From the NCBI GenBank assembly GCA_905182985.1, contig CAJJDN010000120.1, positions 248,001 to 312,000 on the forward strand: DNA of 64,000 nucleotides, written 5' to 3'. Below the pieces are notes generated by a model. It worked only from the letters and a program-made list of their open reading frames with translations. It ran no database searches and was not told where the DNA came from. The translations under genes and the position numbers were made by a program. Shown in pieces: positions 1 through 12,410 of the stretch; positions within the stretch are counted from its first letter, which is position 1, and every line of letters begins with the position of its first letter. The stretch comes from Paramecium sonneborni (lineage: Eukaryota > Ciliophora > Oligohymenophorea > Peniculida > Parameciidae).

Positions 1-925
1 AATCTGGTGCCAATTCATTTAAATTCTGACTAATTTAATGATGAAAGTCATTATAAATGATTTTTCGATCTCTTTGACATACAATTCTACAAATATTGTA
101 GATATCATCGATTGTTATTTATTTTTCATCAGCATCCGAAAGTGTTGAATAAAATCTAAATAACATTTTAGATTTACTTGGTTAAAATTTCTTCTTTACT
201 GAAAATGTTTAAAAAATTAGTATTATTTTTTAGTACTACTGATTAAATTAATTGAATTGAAATAATTAATTAGGATTCAATTAACTATTCAATAGATTGA
301 ATATCCTAAAGTTGATTATTGCAGGTGCTATCTAGCAATTGTTCTAAATTGAATTTGGTAATATTAATAAAACAATTCTACCCTTGATCAGATCTAAATA
401 ATTCATAAACCCTTAAAATTTAATCAACTTTCCTTAATATTTCTCGGTCAATTTCATTGGTGTTTAACTTTTCTTAAAAATGGTTCAAAAGATCTGTGGG
501 TATTTAATTAGCTTTCTATCTAATATGATTTCTAATTTCCGAAGCATTGAAATCTTCAGGTATTGTAAATTATTGTTGATTATTCTGTTAAAATATTGTT
601 TAATCTAAATGATCAAAGAATTTATTCAATCTTCGTTCTAAAACGCAAAAGAACTTTCTGATAAATTCATCAATTCGAAATCCTAGTAATAGTATTATTA
701 TTAACCATTTATCACATGATTTCCAAAAGCTGTAACTAATTATTAAATAGAGTTTTCGAATTATCTAACACTTATATTAACAAAGGATAAGTTTTGTTTC
801 AAATAATTGGTTATCTCTTGAGGAGATTATTATTAGATTAATGATTTTTAAGTGTTGTTTCTTTCTATAGGTTCTGAACTTTGGATGCGATTCTCATTTC
901 TTAAAATCGAAGAATCAGGTCTCAT
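1..925 (-). CDS. Unrecognised protein, 3' end off the left edge
   Basis: I do not recognise this protein. The ATG at 925 opens a Gln/Asn-rich, mostly helical protein of at least about 280 residues that is still open at base 1. Two introns make the frame continuous: a 23-nt one after the codons for HVIN and a 22-nt one (GTAAAT...TTTAG) near 140-165. After the second intron comes an acidic stretch (STLSDADEKQITIDDIYNIC) that faintly recalls an EF-hand-type segment, but no canonical loop is present. There is no signal peptide or membrane segment. The kinase gene upstream on the same strand ends 176 bp before this start, which gives an ordinary spacer. Confidence 0.6.
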
Positions 926-1100
926 ATTTGCTTAACCTTGTTTTTGATAAATGTACTAGTTATCTGAGAGCATTTTAAATAAATAAAATAAATATAAGAA
1001 AAACTGTTAAGGATTCAAAATAAAATTTTCAACCTAAATTACAATTTATATATATAACTCGAGTAAATATCATATAGAAATTCTTCATCATATTGAACTA

Positions 1101-2510
1101 TCAGATTTAATCGATTTTTTGTACGATAAACTAATGAATAAATAAAAATAAATACGATCGATTGTTTGTTTTATCACTAATTTTTCTGGATTATTTTCGA
1201 CTTCCTTCTGACAATTATGACTGGAAAATGGTTGATTATTATTAAACGAATTAAGTAGATTATTAAAGTAAGACTTAAGTTTTTTTGACAGAAGGTCGAA
1301 GACTCTCCTTAAAATAGTTATGTTGTAGAGACTCTTTTGCACTTATTCTTTTATTTCTATCATAGCAAAGCATACTAGATAACAAATCAAAGCAGGAATC
1401 TGAAATATTAAATTCTAAGAGATGCTCCATTGAAAGTATATTTTCATTATAACAATATTACAAATTATCTAATTGTGATTACTAAAATAAATCTTATGAT
1501 GTAATTCTAAAGTAATAATGAATTTAAAATACAGTTTATAAAATACAACGCCAAGACTAAAGATATCACTCTTATTGTTGTATTGAGGTTTATTAGAATT
1601 GATAATTTCTGGGGCAATATATCCTGGAGTGCCACATTTTTGAATGCATAACGGACTCCCTTGTTTTGTCGCCAAGCCAAAATCAATTAACTTGATATTC
1701 AAATTTTTATCAATCATAATGTTATCTGGTTTTATGTCTCTATGTAGTAAACCTTATTCATGAATATATATAATAGCTAACAAAATTTGCTAAAAAGGAT
1801 TATTATATATAATTACTCTCATAATTGATTAAATTTCAGTTTAATGTAATTATGTTCCATGTTCATTAATGAATCTTTCTAAAGTTTAACCATCCACATA
1901 TTCATGTATGATGACTATTTAATTAGCTTTATCATATATTTCTTTAATTTTCACAATATTTGGGTGATTCAATCGGTACAATATTTAGATTTCATTTATT
2001 ATATCCTATAAGTGTAATTATGATCTAATTTTACATTCATTCGTTCCGTGTTTGATTTTCCTTCTCTATTCTTGTTTAGGAATTTTGCAGCTACTAACTA
2101 TTTTGTCTACAAATTTTACACCATTTGTACCTAATTTTATAAAATAATTATACTTATGAGAAAGCACCAATACCTAAGACTTGTTAAGGAACATAGAATT
2201 GATTCATATCAAGATAAACTATCTTGGCATCGATTAATTTTTTTAATTCTCTAATCTTATTGGTATTAGCTCTAAAGAGTTTTTATTGACCCTAGTATGG
2301 AATTGAAAAACCATAAAAATCTTCATCAATATGAAATGTTATTGTAGATCTTAGAGATACTTCTAGTTGGTATTTGGGTTTTGACTTTGTCTGGTTTATT
2401 AAGGTTTTAATATATACTTCTCCAATAAAAATACTTGAACCATCATAGGTTAATAAGTATTATTTATCAAATATTAGATGTTTTCTAATACACTAGAACT
2501 GAAAAATCAT
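1101..2510 (-). CDS. PH-domain Ser/Thr protein kinase (CAMK-like)
   Basis: Ser/Thr kinase of about 434 residues with an N-terminal pleckstrin-homology-like region. Four introns (23, 29, 27 and 26 nt) give an exact multiple of three. The PH-like part covers roughly residues 10-95 and ends in a KIRELKKLIDAK helix. The kinase follows with a glycine loop (GIGAFSQV), the ATP lysine in VAAKF, HPNIV, the catalytic loop HRDIKPDN, DFG, and the activation-segment end GTPGYIAPE. Lysine, HRD Asp and DFG Asp are all present, so it should be active. A PH domain suggests recruitment to phosphoinositide membranes (inference). The start was taken as the first ATG after an in-frame TGA; part of the PH fold may lie upstream in a missed exon. 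A second gene of the same architecture lies at 31539-33295. Confidence 0.85.
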
Positions 2511-2739
2511 TTCTTTTCAAATAAAAGTGCAATATAATCTTTCTATTATTATTAATAATTATAACTAAACTAGCGTTTTTTCATCTGCAAATTTAAATTC
2601 ATTTGGAACTAAATTGCTTTTACTTCTAGTGGCTTTTGTATTTGTTAAATTCTTGATAAATTAGTTTTTATAATATATAGTTATCAATTATTTTTATCTT
2701 ATATTCAAATGTTTTCATTTATTAAACTAATTATTTAAA

Positions 2740-5700
2740 ATGGGTAAAGCAAAATGTATTGTTAATCAGTGTTTAACAATCAATTAATTTTTATAAATAA
2801 TGCATATTAACTCAGAATTGCATACAGACAGACCTCTTATTCCTCCAATTAAGAAATCTGATTCACTGAGAAGCTAAAGCTAATTTAGATCTTGTCCAGC
2901 TTATTTCAAGACTTTACAATTATAAAAAATATAAAACATCAAATAAAATCCTGGAATAGAATAATAATCCAAAGTAAATCCTTTAAATATATTTGTTAAA
3001 ATCATAAGATTCATTACAATTATCACTCAATCAATTTTTCCTTAAGATTTTAAATATTTAGATGCCAACATGTTCAGAATAATTAATGACAAGGCTGCAG
3101 ATTTTAAATTTTATGTTAAAAATGATTACTTTAAATATATTGTAATACTTATATAACTTTAGAAAGCAGCTCCAGATTCATAGTTTTAGCGATTGGTATA
3201 AAAAACCATATTCTAAGATTATACTTTATAAAATCTATTTGATTACTTGTCCAAGAGCTAATTTTTATTCAAACCAGAATAAAATATAATTTTAATTTGG
3301 AACATTTATTTAGTCTTTATGACAAACTTTAATTTTTTATATTGCACTATTAAATTTGCTTTTGATTTTGAAAATTAAAGGCCTGATAATTACAAAGAAG
3401 GAGAAATTTTTTTTTTGATCATTCCTTTTTAAGCTATTTGATAGATGTTTTAGTAAAATTAAATAGTGGTTATTATGAGGCAGGATATTTAGTAACTAAC
3501 AGAAATAAAATCTTAAAGCATTTTTATCATTCTAAAGATATCTTTATAGACACATTACTTATAATTATATCTTTAGCATATTTCATAGAGAAGAATAGTA
3601 ATAGCATTTTGCAGTTATTTATGGTAGTCAAAATACTTGATGTTCCAAAAAGAGTTGGATTAATATTAGATAAATTAGAATTGGCTACAAATCATTGGGC
3701 AATTTATGATTTAATAAGGCTATTGTATTTGATTGTATTAGAAGCTCATGTTTTCTGTTGCTTTTTATATTTTGTAGGCAAATAAAATACAAGAACTTCG
3801 TGGATAATTCAAGAGCATCTTGAAGATGCTGATCTTATAACAAGTTATGTAAGACATTAAAAATAATTAGATAACAACATTTTATTGGAGTGTTATTACA
3901 ATGACTACAATTGGTTATGGTGATTTTGCTCCATCAAATTTAAATGAAAGAGTTTTAGTCATTTTTGTAGCTATAACCTCCTGCTGTACATTTGGTTTCT
4001 TTGTATCTTCAGTTGGATAAATAATAAATTCTATTTAAAAAAAGGATTAACAAATAAGATTAGATTTGAATGACCTTAAAAAATATTTAAGGATCAGAGG
4101 ATTTAATTCAGAATTGCAAATAAAGGTAAGAAGATATTTCGAATATTTATGGAATGATTGTTTGGGCTAGGATTAAATTGATATGATGAAATTATAACAA
4201 TAATTACCAAGTAATTTATTCAATGTAAATATAAATTATATTATTTAAGGAAATGATCCTAGATCTCAATATGAAAAGCATATCAAAGATTCCATTTTTT
4301 CACGAAAACTTTAATTCTGACTTTCTTTAGGCACTAGCGGCAGATTTTTAGGAAGAACGTTTAACTCCTTGGTAGAGTATCTTTACTAAAGGAGAATAAA
4401 GTCAATTTTTATTTATTTTATGTGAAGGAGAAGTTGAATATTATGTTTAATTGCCTGAAGGATCAACTAATTCTGTTTCAATTTAAAAAATCGATGGTTT
4501 AGATGAAATATTTGGATAATAAGATTTCTTGCTTGATTAACATTATTCAATAAATTGTAGAACAACAAAACCAACTAGGATTTTAAAAATAAGTAAAGAA
4601 AATTTTTAGTTAATAGCTAAAAAATTTGGATATGTAATAAGTGTTTATTAATTTTATAGGAAAAATATTGTTAACTCAAAGATTTAGTGAAATTTTCAGG
4701 TCGATTCGATGAATTTCACATTTAATGTATTGGATGTAGTAAATCAACTCATTTATTATACAGTTGTCCAATGCTTACAGGTTTCCCTAGTAGAACAAAG
4801 ACTTTATTAAAGTATAAAAAGAGGTTTTTGTAAGAAAGAAGATATATTGAAAGGAAGAATCATTTAAAGCGTATTTCTACTTTAAGTTTTGAAAGTAAGA
4901 TAGCTGATAGTGTATTATACCATCTTTTAAAAGATCCTAAAATGCAAGAACAAATTAACAATCAAATTAAACGAACTACTCCTAAAAATTATGAAGGAAT
5001 TAGATAAAAATCAAATAAGAAATTATCGATTTAACCGAAGAGAAGAATTCCAGTATTTTTAAGTTAAGAATTTTCAAGATCACTTGAAGTCAATTATAAA
5101 GAGAGCTTGGATATCAAAAATCTGAATGATACATTTAATTAATAAAAAAAAATAACAGACTTTGATTAAGAATTATCAAGAGATGAAAGCATCAATATTT
5201 CAAAAGGATTAAATAAATAATTTGTAACTAAAGGTACGTAAAGCATAACTTTAATTAAAAATCAAGATATAATAGAGGAAAATGAATAAGAAACAGATAN
5301 GATGAAATTATAACAATAATTACCAAGTAATTTATTCAATGTAAATATAAATTATATTATTTAAGGAAATGATCCTAGATCTCAATATGAAAAGCATATC
5401 AAAGATTCCATTTTTTCACGAAAACTTTAATTCTGACTTTCTTTAGGCACTAGCGGCAGATTTTTAGGAAGAACGTTTAACTCCTTGGTAGAGTATCTTT
5501 ACTAAAGGAGAATAAAGTCAATTTTTATTTATTTTATGTGAAGGAGAAGTTGAATATTATGTTTAATTGCCTGAAGGATCAACTAATTCTGTTTCAATTT
5601 AAAAAATCGATGGTTTAGATGAAATATTTGGATAATAAGATTTCTTGCTTGATTAACATTATTCAATAAATTGTAGAACAACAAAACCAACTAGGATTTT

Positions 5701-6689
5701 AAAAATAAGTAAAGAAAATTTTTAGTTAATAGCTAAAAAATTTGGATATGTAATAAGTGTTTATTAATTTTATAGGAAAAATATTGTTAACTCAAAGATT
5801 TAGTGAAATTTTCAGGTCGATTCGATGAATTTCACATTTAATGTATTGGATGTAGTAAATCAACTCATTTATTATACAGTTGTCCAATGCTTACAGGTTT
5901 CCCTAGTAGAACAAAGACTTTATTAAAGTATAAAAAGAGGTTTTTGTAAGAAAGAAGATATATTGAAAGGAAGAATCATTTAAAGCGTATTTCTACTTTA
6001 AGTTTTGAAAGTAAGATAGCTGATAGTGTATTATACCATCTTTTAAAAGATCCTAAAATGCAAGAACAAATTAACAATCAAATTAAACGAACTACTCCTA
6101 AAAATTATGAAGGAATTAGATAAAAATCAAATAAGAAATTATCGATTTAACCGAAGAGAAGAATTCCAGTATTTTTAAGTTAAGAATTTTCAAGATCACT
6201 TGAAGTCAATTATAAAGAGAGCTTGGATATCAAAAATCTGAATGATACATTTAATTAATAAAAAAAAATAACAGACTTTGATTAAGAATTATCAAGAGAT
6301 GAAAGCATCAATATTTCAAAAGGATTAAATAAATAATTTGTAACTAAAGGTACGTAAAGCATAACTTTAATTAAAAATCAAGATATAATAGAGGAAAATG
6401 AATAAGAAACAGATACATTGGAGGTTAATACTATTTTAATTGATAATTAAAGTATATATTTGAACTATAAAAAGATTAATTTTAATATATGGCAAGATAC
6501 AAGGACATATTTGAAAACTTTGATTTGTAGAGAGATTTTGATTAATACATGCATCACATGAATTTTAACGAAATATAAAAAAATTTTCAAAGAAATAATG
6601 ATTAGGATAGTTTCCATAATTTTATAGATGCCAATATCGTAAGAAGAAAATGGAAAAAATCAAAAATGGTTGTTGTTTTAGAATCTTGA
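2740..6689 (+). CDS. Voltage-gated K+ channel with cyclic-nucleotide-binding domain
   Basis: EAG/CNG-type potassium channel subunit. It has an N-terminal cytosolic part, S1-S6 membrane segments, a pore with the selectivity filter TTIGYGDF, then a C-linker and a cyclic-nucleotide-binding domain (around FTKGEQSQFLF and CEGEVEYY). The S4 candidate (VVKILDVPKRVGLIL) has few regular arginines, so voltage sensing may be weak. Introns of 21, 22, 25, 26 and 29 nt join the exons. The model crosses the artificial duplication 4185-6415, so one 1115-bp copy plus the N at 5300 must be removed. The frame also slips by one base at a run of ten T at 3407-3416 between S1 and S2; adding one base restores an exact multiple of three. 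The first ATG gives MGKAKC, a possible lipidation signal; ATG 2800 is the alternative start. Confidence 0.85.
4185..6415. repeat. Direct repeat of 1115 bp around a single N (assembly artefact)
   Basis: Bases 4185-5299 recur as 5301-6415, separated only by the N at 5300. The copies agree wherever I compared them. The unit holds the 3' half of the K+ channel gene, and reading through one copy gives a proper protein. It is best explained as two overlapping contig ends that were not merged. Confidence 0.9.
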
Positions 6690-6717
6690 AATAATATTAA
6701 TATATATTTAGAAATAA

Positions 6718-6960
6718 ATGTCTTATTAAATAAAGGGGTTGAATGCAATAAGATTAACTCAAATTTATCAACAATTTTTAAAAAGCTAAAAAAAAAGTTT
6801 TGTAATCCTTTTGAGGTTTCATTAGAATATAAATACATATACGGCTTGCTTAAATAGAATAGAGCTATTATTAAAATCTAAACAAAGATTAATAATTGAA
6901 GATAAGTTTATAAAAATCAAAATTCTCCTACTTGAGAAGTTAACAAAAGAAAAATAGTGA
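6718..6960 (+). CDS. Small basic ORF, 80 residues
   Basis: An uninterrupted ciliate-code frame starting MSYQIKGLNAIRLTQIY and ending TKEKQ-stop lies 28 bp after the channel stop and 190 bp before the next gene. It is rich in Lys, Leu and Gln and looks helical. I recognise no domain. A possible 29-nt GT...AG intron inside would change the second half, so the end is uncertain. It could be a real short gene or chance openness, which is common with a single stop codon. Confidence 0.35.
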
Positions 6961-7150
6961 CAAAATCATTAAGGAACTTAGTTTGAATATAAAATGTTAT
7001 AATTCAGAATAGTAGAATGAGGATGACACAGAGTAAAATGCAAACTGAGCCATGAAATATGCTATAATAGAAGTTTATCTCTATTAAGATTTTTTAACTT
7101 TGTTGTTGTTGGTTAATTATTGAATAATTAAGTTTTAATTTATATATAAA

Positions 7151-7810
7151 ATGGGTAATGGTGCCTGTCATTAATAAGTTCCTTCTATAGATGAGGTAAA
7201 TTTAGTAGCTAGAAACTTTAAATAACAATTTGAGCCTTGCAATAGTTAATGTATGTTACCTCTATTGAATTCCTAATCTCAAAGTCCATCTAAACCATGT
7301 ATAGAATCTAAAAATCCTACTATTGCTAGATTAGAGGAAGAAGAATTTGAAATTTTAATGACTAATGAAGATAAGTAAGATGAAGATTAATCGCCTGTTA
7401 AAAATAGTAAATTATCTAGAGCTTAGTCTCCTACTAAATTTATCAAGACTAAAAATCTCTATAAGAAGGAAGAGATTTATTTTTTGGGAATGCTGAAATA
7501 AGATAAAACAATTATCAATAGAAGAAAATCTGCTGATAGGTAACTAAGTCCAGTCAAGGTCATACATACAAATCATTAAAAGAAACATAACACAGCATTA
7601 TTAATACATAGTCCTGATTAGAGATCAAATAAACTTATCAAAATGAATAGGTTATCTTGTTAATTAGATGAAGCTGTCATTATATCTCAAGAACCTAAAT
7701 CTATTTTGAAATCTATTGGATCTGAAAAATCAATAACCAATTCTCAAAAAAGTAAAACCAATAGTCAAAAAAGAGTAAGATTTGGCATGGTATATCGGTA
7801 ATACAAATGA
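7151..7810 (+). CDS. Predicted PP1-docking protein with N-terminal lipidation signal
   Basis: Single-exon protein of 219 residues. It begins MGNGAC, a good N-myristoylation signal with a nearby Cys that could be palmitoylated. The middle is low complexity, with Ser-Pro and basic clusters. Near the C terminus are SILK (residues 184-187) and KRVRF (residues 207-211). In other eukaryotes these two short motifs, in this order and at this spacing, dock regulators onto the catalytic subunit of protein phosphatase 1. The protein may therefore hold PP1 at a membrane (inference). There are no other domains. TATATATAAA lies just upstream of the ATG. Confidence 0.7.
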
Positions 7811-8265
7811 GCATTACTATTTCAAACTCAAATACTACTATTATATTGAAATCTAATATTCATTATGTATTTAACTTATCTAATATTTTTCCAATTATTA
7901 TATCAATTTTTACAGGATACTTTCAAAATATATATATATTAAATGACAAAAAAAACTAAAATTAGAAAATTAATTTATTAAATTATTTCAAAAAAATCAA
8001 CTTTATTCTTTATTTTCTAAAAGTACTTTTCTAAGATTCATAATTCTAATTAAAAATTAATATCTTTAAGATATTTAACTTTAAATAGATTTATGGTATT
8101 AAAAACAATTATAATTATCTTTCATAATAATATTTAAGTCTGCGAATAATGATTTGTTTGTCAGATTAATAAATGTAAATTATGTAATCTACAATCTGAT
8201 AAGATGAATGCTAAAAATAAATTATAGATTGAAAATATTTATTAATAATCGTTATATATTTAAAT
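7811..8265. other. AT-rich spacer
   Basis: 455 bp between two co-directional genes. It contains AT-rich runs only; I see no convincing gene, RNA or repeat. Confidence 0.5.
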
Positions 8266-9789
8266 ATGAATTAAGTTTAGGAAGTATTCAATGAATTTTC
8301 ATAATTACATAATCAAAAATATAATGTAGGTGAAATATTATCATTTTTGGATTCAAAATGTGCTAATGGTTATTTTGATAGAGATGTGTATTAATAATTG
8401 ATTGAACAAATCCCATAAGCATAAACATAATAATAATGCACTATTAATTAGTTAATAAATGTCTTCAAAAAGGCCTAAGATGTCTTAAATGATAAAATTA
8501 GCAAATGCTAGCAAATTATAGATTAGAAAAATATGTATTTGATATTTGAATTATGATTAGTGAAATCCGAGCATATAATGATAAACTTAGATAATCATAA
8601 ACAAATAATGTCATCTAATCAAGTAAATTGAATGTAGAAATTCTTGATGCTGAAATTTTGTATTAAGGCAATGGATAATTATAAATTAGTTTAGAATGCA
8701 TGTCATCTGTTGTTTATACATGTAAATAATTAATTGATTTTAGAGTTGACTAAAAGGTAGAAACCAGTTTGGAATGAATCCTTTGAATTGTAATTATATA
8801 ACTTAATAGATTAGCAATGTTAATGAACAAGCAGTAATGAAATTTATCTTGTTGGATACAGAATTACAATAAAAAAGAGGAATAGGAGGAGTTGCTTATA
8901 TAGATATCAATACTTTTGGGGATTAAATGCTCCATGATTTTACTGTAAATTTATCTGATGAAATTAATTCTGCTGTCAGAGCTAAATTGCATCTCAAAAT
9001 CTAATGGATTTTTTCAAAAGTAATTTCTATACCAAGATTTATAGAATAAATATTTATAAGACTTAATAAATGAAAATACGACATAGATCAATTAATTAGA
9101 ATAAGAAATAAATGATCACATTGTTGATTTAGATATCATAAATTCTCCATTCAAATAGGCAATCAAATTTTAAAATAATCTAACTATATCTACATATTAA
9201 ACATAACCAAATTAGTAATAATAAGCAAGTCCCTTATTGATTAGTGAAAATTAAATAGATAGGTTGGTTTAAATTTCACTTTTATTAATTATACTTTATT
9301 TAGTGTTTGGATTATTAAATAGTATGTATAGAACATTAAATTTTGATGTAAACAATATGATCTATTTTAGTTTTTAGTTATTTTCTATTGCTTTTTATTT
9401 TATTAGAAAAATTATAGGCTTTAATCCTTGCTTCACATTAAAATAATTATGGTAATGTTGGGAATTGCTTTGCTGATAGATATAATTTGGCTAGCTATCT
9501 ATAGTACAGTAAGAAATTAATTTTAATTACGTAGCCATATTTAGGAGAGTTTAATGCACATTATGATCATTTAGAATATGGATTATAGAAATATTAAATA
9601 ATATTAAGTTGGTTGTTACTTTTTGTAAAAGTAAATATTATTATAATCAAGATTGTTGTTTTAATTTTCTATGTTCACATTTATGCTACTTACCCTGATA
9701 AATCTACCTAAGTATATGATTAATAATGGAATGCAATATTTGGATGGAAGGATATTAAGCAAATCAATGTATACAGAAATTATAATTGA
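8266..9789 (+). CDS. C2-domain protein with C-terminal membrane segments
   Basis: About 458 residues, six introns (26, 22, 25, 25, 23, 26 nt), exact multiple of three. An N-terminal helical region is followed by a C2 domain (about residues 115-235) recognisable from KLNVEILDAEIL, KPVWNESFEF and a second half with FILLDTELQ and GVAYIDINTF. The first calcium-loop Asp positions are only partly conserved, so Ca2+ binding is uncertain. Then come a polar Gln/Asn-rich linker and at least four hydrophobic segments, including VMLGIALLIDIIWLAIY and LSWLLLFVKVNIIIIKIV. The likely role is a membrane-anchored C2 protein in lipid or vesicle contact (inference). The stop is taken at 9787; no short intron would extend it. 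Confidence 0.75.
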
Positions 9790-10011
9790 TTATTAATATA
9801 ATTTTTTAATTTTGTTATTTTAGGCCTCTTTTATTTTAGTTATTGAAAATAATATCAAATAATGAAATTAAGCTTTTTAGTTTATTACATAATCTTATAT
9901 AAAGAATCATTTAAAATGGAGACTAATAAGAAGAATTCTAAATATTAAATTGCTTGGGGAATCAAAACATTTAAATATTTTCATTTATAATTAAATTTTA
10001 TTTCTGAAATA

Positions 10012-11011
10012 ATGAATAGTTCATATACATATGATCCAAAATATAGCTACTATAAATCTGAAGTTTATCCTTAATTTGATTAGTCGATCACAAGTTATGG
10101 GATAGCAAATTCTCAAATACAATAAGGAAGTAGCAGTAAGATTTAAATAAAAAATATTATAGCTCGTTTAGCTACTTATTCTACACATGGTAGAAATTTA
10201 TCATAACCTTAACTAACAACATCTCAATCATAAAGAGTTCCAGTTTAATTTGTTTAATAATCAATTGGTTAATCAATAAGACAACCAATTGTTAGATCTT
10301 CTTCTCCTTTAAATTAATAAAAAGTTTATTATACACAATCTATATAACCAGTGTATAGATTATATAATGAGCCTATTTAAGTAGTTTAATAAGCTCCTTA
10401 AGTGAATGTTGGTATAAAATGTAGATTATAAATAAGTGAGAGAGATAGAGGAAGTACCTATAATACATGAAGTGCATCATATAAATAGACCAATAAATGT
10501 AATAGCAATGGATGAAATAGAAGGGCCATGGAAAAGTAAATAGATTCTTTTGGAGAAATAATTGATTGAGTTGTAATTGATGTTGAAGCGTGGACCTTAA
10601 AAGAAGAATGAAATAAAATAAGTAATAGTAGAAGATGAAGGGAGAATTAGATACTTAGAATAATAAATTGAAAAATTAAAGGGGATTTTAAATGAGAATG
10701 AAGAAGAGATATAAAATTTAGAGAGTTAGGTTGATCAGGCATAATATAATCTAGAAAATGCTGAAGAAGAAGCAAATGGTTAAATCGAGGAATAAAATAG
10801 AGAATTAGCTAAATGGAAGAAGAAATTTTAAGATCTTAATAAACAATATCATGATATAGAAGAAGATATAACAATGACAGAAGCTTAAATTGAGAGTATA
10901 TAAAAGAGAAAATTTTTAACATAAACAAGTTCATCTATAAAAACTAGTTCGAAAGTAAATTAAATTAGAGATAGTGGATCTAGAAGAAGTAGTGTTAAAA
11001 AAAATTATTGA
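10012..11011 (+). CDS. Coiled-coil protein
   Basis: 324 residues with one 25-nt intron. The N-terminal 150 residues are Ser/Gln/Tyr-rich and disordered-looking. A short Val/Pro/His stretch (EVPIIHEVHHINRPINV) follows; it is weakly reminiscent of alveolin-type repeats, but there is only one unit. The C-terminal half is a strong coiled coil with glutamate-rich heptads, ending in a Ser/Arg-rich tail. A structural role in cortex or cytoskeleton is only a guess. Confidence 0.75.
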
Positions 11012-11055
11012 TTTAATTTTTAACTCAAAATAGTTTATATAAATAATAATATATA

Positions 11056-12069
11056 ATGTTGAATACTTTATTGCTATTTGTTTTGATATTAAATTTATGG
11101 GGATAAACATGTTCTGTAAATTAGATTACATGTGAATCTATTAGTGATAACAATTTATGTTACTAAATGAAAGATTCAAATAATAATCCAGTTTGCGAGT
11201 GGAATACAGATAAATGCGAAAAGTCAATGCTTTATAATTTGCCTTGTTCTAAATATACAAATGAATACTTCTGTATTTACAAATCATATGGATGTAGATG
11301 GGATGGAACTATCACATCTAATTATGAATATGAATTAATGAAAACTAACGTGAATGGAAAATGTATTGAGTAAAAGTATTTAAATTCATATTCCAAATGT
11401 TCAATAGATGCGAAGATTCCACTAGTGAGTATGATTGTTAATCCTTTGGCCAATTATCATGTGATTGGTAAGATGATCATTGTGTTTAAGTTACAAAATG
11501 TAAAGATTTCTAAACTGTCAAAGGCTGTAGAAATACTAGATTTAAGGAGAGGTTTATATCAATTATTATTCTTAGATGTATAGCACTAGTAAATGGACAT
11601 GTTTTACCTATTTCATAAAGAGATGCTACTATTTTTGATTCTTTTGAATGTGTAGTACTAGAGTGTAAACATAAAGAGTCTGAGTATGAATGTACTTTTG
11701 CTAATGGAGTTTAATGTATCTGGGGAACCAAGTAAATTATTTTATTTATTTTTTAGGGGATGCTCTGTTTGTGCTTCTTATTTAACTTATGAATCTTGTA
11801 CTTAAAATAAAGGATTATGTATGTGGAATTAAAATCAATGTTAAAATATTGAGTATTTTATTTTACAAAAAAATAGATGTTAACAATATTAAAATCCTAG
11901 CTTATGTAAATTGAAGACAGAATAATGTGAATGGAATTCATTAAAAATGAGATGTTAACTCAATTCCACTTAGAGCAATAATCATTGCTATTCAGAATAT
12001 TTAGAATAATAAAATTTAGCTTAGATCATCTAAATTATTTTTATTGTTATTTTTATTTTGATTGGATGA
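11056..12069 (+). CDS. Cysteine-rich secreted or surface protein
   Basis: The protein starts with a signal peptide (MLNTLLLFVLILNLWGQ) and continues with repeated cysteine modules of the type C-x(3-8)-W...C (CEWNTDKC, CRWDG, CDWQDDHC, CIWG, CMWNQNQC, CEWNS). It ends with a hydrophobic tail (IIQIIFIVIFILIG), as expected for a GPI or membrane anchor. Three introns (32, 24, 25 nt) are needed to keep the cysteine pattern in frame; a fourth of 24 nt near 11850 is optional. About 300 residues. The module pattern resembles cysteine-rich surface proteins of ciliates in general, and function is unknown. It belongs to a different module family from the pair at 55002-56750. Confidence 0.75.
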
Positions 12070-12410
12070 TTTTTAAAAATTATGTTATAATCTGTTATTA
12101 TTAATATTAATAATATTTATATAATAAATTATTAATCATTAATTAAATTATACATTAATTAATTCAATGGCTATTCATAGTTTTATTAAGGAATTTTTTC
12201 TACCATTTATTTAGATATTTATCTAGAAAAAAGTATTTTTATTAAAACTCCTTAAAGCTTCTTATTCTTTTTCTATTTATTTCTATTTAAAAAAATACTG
12301 GCATTTTTTCTAAAATCCTATTGATTTAACTTATGATTGATAAAGAGTATTTTAAATAAGAATTTTATTAATAATCATCATCTATAGGGATTAAATTAAT
12401 ATATAAAAAT
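12070..12410. other. Spacer between convergent genes
   Basis: 341 bp of T- and A-rich sequence with no coding signal that I can support. Confidence 0.5.
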
